A stretch of DNA of 64,000 bases, from positions 3,612,001 to 3,676,000 of the forward strand of contig NC_092193.1 of NCBI RefSeq assembly GCF_043641665.1, written 5' to 3'. Below the pieces are notes generated by a model, which saw only the letters and a program-made list of their open reading frames with translations, did not search any database and was not told where the DNA came from. A program made the position numbers and the translations under genes. Every line of letters begins with the position of its first letter. Within the stretch, counting starts at the first letter, position 1. This DNA comes from Enoplosus armatus (taxonomy: Eukaryota; Chordata; Actinopteri; Centrarchiformes; Enoplosidae). This document shows, one piece after another, positions 47,738-64,000 of the stretch.

Positions 47738-48230
47738 TCTCCTCTTACAGAGGTTTCAGGAGTGGGTTCACAGTGCAATATCAAGTGTTTGGCTGTAGGA
47801 AGTAGTCCCTCTCAGTGTGTGTGTGTGTGTGTGGCTCTCTAGTGGATTTGTCTTTTCTGTGCTGTACCCACATCTATCAGCTTTCAGCAGCTTGAATTAA
47901 AAACACTTCTCACTCAGCTGAAAGACTGTCAGCACTCTTCAACTGTGTGGTTTTTTTGTTTTTTTTTTAAAAGCTCCAATATCCAGAATCATCAGTTTAG
48001 CTGTCGCAGCCAAGTGAACAAGCAGATGGGGCTAACTTGAGAACAAGAATTTTCAAGTATGACAATGAAAGGTGCAGCGAAAACAGAAAAATGTCAGGTT
48101 TAATTTCAACCTCGGCCTGAAACAAAACTCCTCAGTGGGAGCCGCTAAAGAAATATTTATTGCTTTTATCCTGCATTAGTACTAAAGACAGTGGAATCAA
48201 ATTAGTGTTTTTGACATTAAAATTCCTCCT

Positions 48231-48342
48231 GCTTCCAGTCTTAATGCTAAGCTAAGCTAATTGCTCACTTGCTCTAGCTACGTAGCTTAAAGACAGCAGA
48301 GTGGTATCGATCTTCTCGTCTAACTCTTGGCAAGAAAGAGAA
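48231..48342 (+). mobile_element. Dispersed repeat, copy B
   Basis: Contains gcttccagtcttaatgctaa, a ctaagctaagctaa tract and tctaactcttggcaagaaag (48319-48338). The last block matches copy A (38922-38941) at 18 of 20 positions, with the taagct tract at a comparable distance upstream. This is a second, more diverged copy of the same family. Confidence 0.5.
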
Positions 48343-49110
48343 GTTTTCCTAAGACGGAAAATATTTTAACATGTACATAAATAAATAAAAATACATGTGT
48401 GTTGGCGAAAAATAAAATAGAAATAGAAAGCTATTTGCATTAAAATATAATCGCATTCATCAGTCATTATCAGGTCAGTCATTTCTTTTTAAGTCTCTAA
48501 CAGGGCTGTCGAGTGTTGCCTTCAGGCGTGGAGCCGAAGCTCAGGAGAATTCCACCAGTAAAAGTTTAGTAAAAAGTGGTGTAACAAGAGCAACATCTTT
48601 CAGGGAATAAGAGTCACAACTCAGCACTCCTCTCATTCTGGAGAATGAATCACCTTCAGTGCCTCACTCCTGTACTCCCACACTCCCCAGCTCTGTCTGA
48701 TTGCCGTTTTCATTTTGTCAGTTTGGCCTCCACTCAGATGGCCGCGTGCTTTCCCCCACATGTTTTCTATTGTCTGAATTAAAGTGAAATGGATATTGGG
48801 TCATTATGCTGAGAGGAATTGTTCCAAGCCGCTCGTTTACATTGTAATCCTAAATCTGTGTTTGCTTGGCCGTGACTCAAGATCGAGGTCAAGTTCTTTA
48901 TTGTCACAATTACGGTGAAGTAGTCAATGAAGTTCTCATGGCCTCATTCCAACATTACCCAAACAACATGTACGCACTAATGAAATAGTGCACAAGTTAA
49001 AAAAAGAAAAGAAATGTATATATAAAATATAATTGTTAAACAACAAAATAAATGACAGTTTTGTGTATTTTTAGGGACACAGAGTGAATAAATGAGTAAA
49101 GAGTGTTTTA

Positions 49111-49112
<2 letters not shown>

Positions 49113-49159
<47 letters not shown>
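49113..49159. repeat. (GT)n microsatellite, 47 bp
   Basis: A perfect alternating GT run, with a (CTT)n tract about 65 bp downstream at 49221-49241. Confidence 0.98.
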
Positions 49160-49161
<2 letters not shown>

Positions 49162-50104
49162 AAGGTGAACACACACCTGGGCAATGCCACGTCCTCTTCT
49201 CTCCTGTATTTGATATGTCTCCTTCTTCTTCTTCTTCTTCTGCTGTGAGTGTGTCTAAACTCAGTGAGGTCAAGGTCACCGTGTCTCTGTAACGGTCTCT
49301 GGGGGAGTTTGGGGTTGCGCTGCTCGTCTACCAGCCTCAGCTAATCTTAGCCACATCTGTCACACATCCAAACCGCCGCCCCTTTGGCTTCTGCTGCTCA
49401 CATTAACACTTTTCCATAACAGCTCACGGAATAGCTGTTGCAAAACACCTATTTGATTACAGGAATCTGAAAGTCTGAGAAAGTTTTAAACTGGTAAAAG
49501 TATTTTTTTTGTGTGTTTAGGAGCATTAAAAGTTGGTAAACAAGACAAGTGCAGTGAAGCTAGACCCTCATGTTTGTCAGCTCTTGGATGAATACAAAAT
49601 TAAGTTCATATGATTTGCAAATCCCTTTGAAGAAAAGTGTGATGTTTATGGAGAATAAACGCAGTAAAATTGCTTCATATCCTTTTATCGATACTATATA
49701 TTCAAAAATAATCTGCTTTTGTGAGCACTGTTTCTTTATTTTGGTTGTGGAAACGGTCTGAAATAAAATTCACAGCATTGTTAAAAAAGAAATCTTAATT
49801 TTTGTCTTTCTGAAACTAGCAGATATGACTGTGTGAGTGGATTAGAGTGATTTGTGGTGACTGTGAGGGAACAAAGTGACACAATAACTTCAGAGTGCTA
49901 AAGCAAGAACTCACTGCACACGCTGTACTTACATTTCATCTGAATGTAAAAACGGGACAGGATGAGTCTAAATGTGCGAGTTAGTGTGATAGATGTAGAC
50001 TGAAGCTTTGGAGGAAAAGTTGACTCAGATGTCAGCTCTGATTCCATTAGAAACGTTCCAGTAAGAGCGGCACTACTGTAGCTCCCAGACATTTTTCCTG
50101 CATT

Positions 50105-50480
50105 TATTCGTCCTAAACATTGTGGATGACTTCGCAGTTGACATTCCAGTTCACCCCGAAAGTGTTGGATGGGGTTGAGATCAGGGCTCCGTGCGGGCCA
50201 GTCAAGTTCTTCCATATCAAACTGGGAAAACCTTTTCTTTAGGGACCTGGCTTTGTGCACGGGGGCATTGTCATGTTTAAACTGGAAAGGCTCTTCCCCA
50301 AACAACCTGGAAACACACTATTGTCTAAAGTATCAATGAGTGCTGTTGAAGCTTTAAGATTCCTCTGAATAGGAACTGAGGGGCCTGTAGTACAAAACAT
50401 GCAAAACAGCCCCAGACCAACAAAAGAGAGTGTGCATACATCAACTGTTTGTCCAGTTTCTACTTGTGCAGCAGCACATT
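50105..50480 (-). mobile_element. Decayed Tc1/mariner transposon, transposase C-terminal half
   Basis: The minus-strand frame within 50110-50305 reads HDNAPVHKARS, then MEELDWPARSPDLNPI. These are hallmarks of Tc1-family DD34E transposases, which cut and paste DNA at TA sites. The second catalytic Asp is at residue 12 of this frame, and the third acidic position, exactly 34 residues on, is Gln (NPIQHF) instead of Glu. Upstream coding similarity continues to about 50430 (VWGCF-like region, IQRNLKAS) but in another frame, so a frameshift lies near 50300-50315. Past about 50110 the reading frame no longer resembles transposase. Inverted repeats were not located. It is a dead copy and certainly not host coding sequence. 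Confidence 0.85.
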
Positions 50481-52519
50481 AACAAGTATGCCATCAATCT
50501 TGGTACCTTTAAAGTGGCTGTGCAGGTTTTTCCCCAAGATATTGTCTAGCAGAGGTGGTAACACCCTGAGCTGATTTGTGACCGATTGAGCTGTTTACTC
50601 CCAATTGAAATAATCTCATAATCAGTTTAGATGATCGTGGCCTCACTCATTGAATAGATGGCATTTGTTGTGTGAAGTAGTGCTTCTGCTTCTTTCCCCT
50701 GAAGGTTAATGTTTTAGTTTATACACTGTTTTTGTACGGGAGGCTGCCTTTATTATAAATAATAGTAAAGACTAACGAAATGTCAGCTGTGTCATGTAGA
50801 GCGGCCTCTCCTCACTTTATTTTTGTGAGTTAAAATGACTCTCGTTGATAAAGTAGGTGAGACGGAGTCACTGTTATTTTTTTTCCCCCAGTGTGTTATT
50901 GTACAGCTGTCCGCCAACTTCCATATGTGGAAAAATTATCATAAAAGCTTTCATGTAACCTCTCAGGTAACAAATCAAACTGGATGTATGAAAGAGGAGA
51001 AAACGCCTCTCCTCTCCCTCTGTGGCCTTGATGAATAGCTTTTGCCGCCCTCATGTATTTGTTACTCATTGAGCGGAAACCATGTAACTATAACTCTCGT
51101 CACAGCTCTCAAACTCTTAACTTTCTTTTTTGATTTTCAAAGAAAGACTTTATATACAGCCAATTTCCTTCTTTACCTAATGAACCCGTCAAGAGTCAAA
51201 TAACGTTTCAACTGGAGGAGCAAATCTCAAGATTTCCTGAAAACGAGAGAAATACATGTCACGAAAGAGCAAAACTGTGGTTCACTTTTCAAGTATATAT
51301 ATTCAGTATATCCCTTTCGACCTGGAGCTCATCTGTAGGGAATGAATTTTCTGCAGTATTGTCATGTTGTCATCTAAAGTTTAAAGTTACAAACCATCCT
51401 TTTAAAAATGAGGTTTGTTTTTGTTGGGTTTAGTTTTCCCCCTCCAATCCTAGACATTTTGAAACTAAACTTCTCACATAAACACTGTGGTATGCTGACC
51501 CGGGAGTAACATCGGTCACTGCCTGTCTGCTATGTGGTTTTTGGCTGCTGCGGACTGATGCTGAAGGTTTTGATGGCTGTCGCTTTTGGGAAAAGGCCTG
51601 CTCAAACTTCGCACTCTCTCCACAGTTCCTGAAGCATGTAACCGAGGAAAATGTTCTAGGCTGCAGTTTTTTGACCTAAGAGGAGAGTCGGGACGACGTG
51701 TTTTGGATTACACAGCTGTGTAGGCGAAAGTGAAGTGGTTACTTCCCTCCTTTTGCTGACTGCTTTGCTTTTTGCCCTCCCATTCCCTGGCATGGACCTG
51801 GTGTAGTGCAAGCCAGGTCTGGAGGATTTGGGTCTCGTAGTGATGCAGGTGCATAGACATTGTCAATGATTTTGTGTCTGGGATAACCTTCTACATTTGT
51901 TGTTGCTTATAAGAATTTATCTTCCAGGTTTTAGTTCTTAGTTTCTAATATTTATTTGGTGAATATTTTAGTGTTGTAGACTGCGAAAAACACCAGAGAC
52001 AACAATGGAAATAAGTCCAATTTCTGTATTGGCTGCCTTCAATAAACCAAACCAAACCCACAGTAATATAAGGGCATATGGAAGTAGATGGTACAATAAC
52101 AGACTCTAAAGATCCAGTATCTGAAGTTTTCCACCTGCTACACATCAAAGAGAGGCTAAATCAAGAAACAACTAATAGTTACTGTTCTTGTAATCTAAAA
52201 CTTCAGTCAATGCAGGTAAATATTATTCGTAGAGCCCAGCGGTTTGTGAGCCCGCCCAGGTTCTCTGCAAAGACGAGGAAAAAAACTCCTCAAATTATAA
52301 TAGGAGTCATGACTTGGAAAAGGCAATTACAAAAGATTAATAGAAGTAGTAGCAGTAGCAGTAATTCAGCACTGGGGTTTCAATATGTCCAGTACCAATG
52401 AGCTAAATACAAAATGGGACTTTCCAAATGTATCCAAGAAGTGGGTCCAATGAACAGTCCAATTAGATACAACACGCCCAGAGGAGTAAGTCCAGTAGAA
52501 TAGGTCTATTCGTCAATTC
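50481..52519. other. Intron 2 of pard3, segment g (no gene seen)
   Basis: Part of the sequence just right of 50480 may still belong to the Tc1 copy. Otherwise no exon, RNA gene or recognisable repeat is supported. Confidence 0.5.
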
Positions 52520-52860
52520 AAATGTGTCCTTGCTGACTACTGTACTCTGCAAATCTGTGTAAGTAGGGACTCGCTGATCCCAGTTCTTTCTCCTCCATTT
52601 ACCGACTTCAGTACCCAAACTCGGCTGATACCAAGTGCCGATTTGATTCCAGCCTTTTTGTATAAACTCTGAAAACTGTTCAGAAACACAAACACTCCTA
52701 AAGTAAAAACAACACACAGAGGCCGGCAAATTTTACCCAGGCGTCGTCGTTGGAGGTTTATAAAATGTCGTTGCTACTGTTTTGTAGGTAGTGATTTAAT
52801 GTGTATCAGTCATGTCTTACCCCCGTACCGATCCAGTGTATCACATCAGTGCATCACTAA
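52520..52860. mobile_element. Possible non-autonomous hAT-like element
   Basis: The phrases ggctgataccaagtgccgat and ccgatccagtgtatcacatc, ending in gtgcatcact, resemble the gatatcggtatcgg / gtgcatccct wording of abundant hAT-type non-autonomous elements in fish. No transposase remains and no 8-bp target duplication was established. Tentative. Confidence 0.3.
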
Positions 52861-53844
52861 ATGTAAGCACAAGACGTTTTTTTTATGTCTGACTTTGAAT
52901 ATGGATATTGAGTTTACGGTCTTCTCACTTTAAATCAATTTGGCCATTTTAAAAACTGCATTTTACATTATATTATTATATTACATCTAGTAAACGAGTA
53001 GTCTTTTGTGAAAGTAAACAGAATAGTTTTAGGTCTTGGACAAAACAAACGATTAGATGAAATCGCCTTTAAGAACTCGTGAGCATTTTTCACTATTGTG
53101 ACATTTTACAGCCCAAATGAATATCTGTCAGATGAGTTGATAATAGATAATCATTTACAGTTAGACAGATAAAACAAACATTACTTGCCTTATGTGGCTC
53201 CAGTTCTCTTGTCTTGTCATTTTCCACTGTATGACAAGCAAAATTCTTCCCTCTGTTCAAATAATCAGTCCTGCTCTCATTTTGTGCGTCTGCTCTTATT
53301 GTTAATACGGTTTAGATTCAATAAATCATATGAAAGAACACAAACACTAAGCAATGTGGAGCTTGTCACGAGGGAGAATGCGGTCTATTGATGTAATATA
53401 ATTCTGTGTGAAATTGTAATGACTTGACGTCGTTTCATGCGACGAGGGAATAAATCAAACGGCCGATAGATGGATGGAGCAGCTTGGAAAGATTTATGTT
53501 TTGGAGTTGGTAGCCAGAACTAAGGCAACTATAATTTTTGGACGGCCGTACCGCATAAGCTCAGGGATTTCTGATGAAATAAGACTGGGCGATCACTGAT
53601 GTGGTGCAAGCAGGGACTGTGTCTTGCTAAATCCAACCCCCCTCCAACACACACCCATAAGGATTAATTCCCCTTTGAGAAACCTTCGGTTCCCTCTCTC
53701 TGGCCCCGCTGCCAGCGTATTGTTCTAGGCAGAGTTATGATGATGATTTATGAGCTGCAAGTGACTGCTGAAAAGTGGACTGACTCACACTTTCCATTGT
53801 AATTTACTTTTCAATTATTGTTCCTTTTTTTTTGGCTCGGGTTT

Positions 53845-53847
<3 letters not shown>
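52861..53847. other. Intron 2 of pard3, segment h (no gene seen)
   Basis: No exon is supported. The interval 53690-53820 has even composition with several AAT/ATT motifs and could be regulatory, but there is nothing firm. Confidence 0.5.
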
Positions 53848-53906
<59 letters not shown>

Positions 53907-53924
53907 TGTGTGTGTGTGTGTGTG
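53848..53924. repeat. (GT)n microsatellite, 77 bp, one interruption
   Basis: The longest dinucleotide array in the window, broken once by tggg. It opens a cluster of eight CA/GT arrays that extends to 56394. Confidence 0.98.
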
Positions 53925-54372
53925 AGAGCAAAAGTTGATAAAAAGTGAGAGGAGAGTTTTGAACACACACCTCGTTGTGCATTAACTCACATATACACAC
54001 ACTGTGCACAGTTCACATGTGTATACCTGCTGTCTGCTTCCTGTAATATATTCTTAGATGGTTTTAGTTTATCATAAAGCAATTAGTCAATTACAAAATT
54101 AACTGATCCACAGAAATAAATCATTTACCTCACATTTGACTCTCCGAGCTTGTCTCAAAGACCTTGTTCAGAAAGAATTAAACATCGACACCACCACTTG
54201 TGATCAACGTCGCAGCCCCAATCGAAAGTTTAAAAGGCTGCATTTGCTTTAAATTGTCTGAACCTTCTGGCTTTTATTGACAGTTTCACAGGCCAATCAA
54301 CACCCATTTCTCAGCATACACATCCTGTTTTCCTCAGGGTAGACCAACCCTGCTGATTGGATGTCACCTTTT

Positions 54373-54376
<4 letters not shown>

Positions 54377-54406
<30 letters not shown>
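54377..54406. repeat. (TG)15 microsatellite
   Basis: A perfect 30-bp TG run within the 53.8-56.4 kb cluster. Confidence 0.97.
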
Positions 54407-54407
<1 letters not shown>

Positions 54408-55687
54408 TGATGGGTGACAGGGTCAGGGCCGTGCTTGTCAACAAACCTCAGCAATTAGCTTTGACTTGGGGCTGTTTCATAGCACACAGACAACAATTCA
54501 CTCAACAAAACATCCAACAGAACCAACGTGGCGTCCTGAGGGAGCAGCTGTCAGTCATAGCTGTGCCCTCAGATGTTTACACTCGTATTCACTTACATCG
54601 ATTAGATAAAGGAAACAAACTAAAACTGGTGTTTAGTTTGCTTACTTGTCAATCATGTTTGGTTCAAGCCTTTTCATTTAACAGGAAGGTAAAAAAAAAA
54701 AACATAAAAATACATATAGACATATAAAATAAATAAATAAAGGAAATAACAGCGATGAGGAGCAAGCAGAGTTTACATAATAATAATAATAGTCATTCAA
54801 AAAGGTCAATAAACGTTAGACATTACTGTCTTTTAAACTTGAAAATATGTAAATTAGTTATATCATCTGCCACTTGTGACGAGGGGAAGTGCTTAAGACT
54901 CAGTTCATCATATTTCTAGTGATTTTAGTCATTTCAGGTGTGAAATAATGGTGAGCTTGTGAGTGATCTTCCATTATAGGTCATGGATTTTTACTTACCT
55001 CAGAGATTTAGTTTAGTGACACGATTTGATGGATTTGAGGAAAACTACTGGATTCACATGTTCAACACTTATGACTCGGCCTCAGCTCAGAGTTTCTTGC
55101 TGAGCTCAGATATAAGATATAAGAGACTTCAAACTAGCAACTCTTCATTCATTATCGTATTTCTTAAACCTTCATGCTACCTTCATCCCAGAGTGGTGGT
55201 GAACGTACCGTCGTCTGACACCAGAGGGCTTTTCATTCAGGGATTTTGAAGTAATAAGTACGTCCTGACCGATAGTGTAATTTGCTAAACTCTCTGTCAA
55301 ATTAACTGAAACCCGAGGACCTAAGTTGGGGCTGTTTGCATTAACAACCACATCACATCTACGATCCTGCCTTCATTAGGACGTTGACGATGATCACTGA
55401 TCATTTCTATCTTTCAGTGATATCAGATGGACTGAAGATTTTACAGGCCTGACCGCATTTACAGTGCGCACTGCAGCCGAACTGATTACCGTGTAATAAC
55501 AACCACATGGGCTGTAAAAGCACACGGGGTTGGGGGTTCTTCTTCTGTGGTGTCCTCAGGGAGCAGACCAGGGGAGGGAGGGGGGGTTGCTGACTCAGCT
55601 GTTCTGGCTGAACTGCGCTTTAATGAGGGAAGAGTGGAGGACTGTCTGACAGTCACACACACAGGACGTTTTATATAGACGCATACG

Positions 55688-55693
<6 letters not shown>

Positions 55694-55725
<32 letters not shown>
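55694..55725. repeat. (AC)16 microsatellite
   Basis: A perfect 32-bp run. It is the first of three CA-sense arrays that lie between GT-sense arrays on either side. Confidence 0.97.
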
Positions 55726-55728
<3 letters not shown>

Positions 55729-55861
55729 GTCTCACTGCCTTCTCCCAGGTGTCTCACTTAAACTCACACACACTCTTCTACTCTCATCTATCTGTTTTAC
55801 TTCTTCTCGTTCTTACTCCTTTTCCCATATTCTCCTTTTTTTCCCTCTTCTTCACACCCAT

Positions 55862-55894
55862 ACACACACACACACACACACACTCTCACACATG

Positions 55895-55933
<39 letters not shown>
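55862..55933. repeat. Compound CA microsatellite
   Basis: Two CA runs (55862-55883 and 55903-55933) separated by a 19-bp degenerate CA-rich spacer. They are preceded by a pyrimidine-rich tract. Confidence 0.96.
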
Positions 55934-55935
<2 letters not shown>

Positions 55936-56089
55936 CCTCCACAACCCCTCTTCCTGCTCTTTGACCTTTATTACCCCCATTACTGTGTGTACACATTAGC
56001 CCCGGGCTGATGCAAGCTCTAATTTGAAGTAAATGTGTGCACATTTATGTAAAGGGCCTAATGGGGAAAATGAGTCTTGAGGTCTGTAA

Positions 56090-56090
<1 letters not shown>

Positions 56091-56124
<34 letters not shown>
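56091..56124. repeat. (TG)17 microsatellite
   Basis: A perfect 34-bp run. Shorter GT runs follow at 56252-56270 and 56374-56394, all GT-sense on the plus strand. Confidence 0.97.
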
Positions 56125-56125
<1 letters not shown>

Positions 56126-56394
56126 CCTCGAGAGCCTGTTCCTCTCACCAGGCAGTCTGTCCAGCGTGCTATAAAACGCTGCAGCTCTCAGGCTAAATGT
56201 GGCTGAAATGAAGGTTTAATGTGCTGGAAAACTGGTAGTTGGATTTGAATGGTGTGTGTGTGTGTGTGTTTTAATGGACTGTGTGGGTGTCTCTGTGACT
56301 CCAAATGTAATTTAATGTGTGTGTGAATGCTTGTCTTTCAATGTGGCCATACTTGTATATACATATGTGAGTCTGTGTGTGTGTGTGTGTGTGT

Positions 56395-62768
<6,374 letters not shown>

Positions 62769-62956
62769 ATATGCCCCTCCACGTCCGGCGCAGCAGCGAC
62801 CCAGCCCTGCTGACCATCAACGGGCCGTTTAGTGGCAGCGAGTCAAGGGTTCAAGCGGAAGAGCCGCCATCAAGGAAGAACCCAACCCGCTGGTCCACCA
62901 CCGCTGGCTTCCTGAAAGTTCGCCACTCCTCTGGCACCAACAGCCTCGAGAGGAAG
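62769..62956 (+). CDS. pard3: pard3 exon 4: 14-3-3/PAR-1 phosphosite region
   Basis: A 188-bp exon (two bases plus 62 codons) with acceptor tctctcctgtcag and donor GTAGGT. It encodes MPLHVRRSSDPALL near its start and PPSRKNPTRWSTTAGFLK in the middle, both almost identical to human PARD3. The RRSSDP motif corresponds to the human Ser144 region, which is phosphorylated by PAR-1/MARK kinases and bound by 14-3-3 (PAR-5) to keep PAR-3 off the basolateral or posterior cortex. The stretch between the two blocks (TINGPFSGSESRVQAE) and the C-terminal end (VRHSSGTNSLERK) are diverged. The first two bases complete the split Asn codon from exon 3. Exon identity is secure. Confidence 0.96.

Positions 62957-64000
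<1,044 letters not shown>

Overview
The window is a stretch of vertebrate, almost certainly ray-finned fish (teleost), genomic DNA. It contains four exons of a PARD3-type cell-polarity gene separated by large, repeat-bearing introns. The evidence for a fish is the amount of long (CA)n/(GT)n microsatellite, a decayed fish-type Tc1 transposon, dispersed repeats of the kind common in teleosts, and exon translations that are close to human PARD3 but clearly diverged from it. No bacterial, plasmid, phage or CRISPR features are present, and species cannot be named.

Plus-strand host gene. Coding exons lie at 15201-15302, 59163-59346, 62769-62956 and 63390-63533, all with GT/AG borders and compatible phases. 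They correspond to human PARD3 coding exons 2-5: the second half of the N-terminal oligomerisation domain, the linker, the conserved RRSSDP 14-3-3/PAR-1 site, and the segment before PDZ1. The first coding exon (start MKVTVCFG in human) was not found, so bases 1-15200 are taken as intron 1. Intron 2 is about 43.9 kb, intron 3 about 3.4 kb and intron 4 433 bp. The gene continues past the right edge with PDZ1-3 and the aPKC-binding region.

Minus-strand nested gene. The most interesting item is a compact two-exon gene at 10543-11573, antisense within intron 1. It has a TATA-like box, two exact octamer motifs (one overlapping an AP-1 site), a first coding exon with an upstream in-frame stop, a 151-bp GT-AG intron in phase 0, a second exon, and an AATAAA 18 nt after the stop. 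It would encode a 170-residue protein with 36 Asp/Glu, one Lys and no Arg. I do not recognise the family.

The rest is intron. It holds at least 15 CA/GT microsatellites of 28 bp or more, a Tc1 remnant whose third catalytic acid is changed to Gln, tRNA-like and other retroposon tails, two copies of one dispersed repeat, a perfect 17-bp hairpin next to a CpG-dense block, and several homeodomain-motif-rich stretches that look like conserved non-coding elements. These last assignments rest on pattern recognition only.
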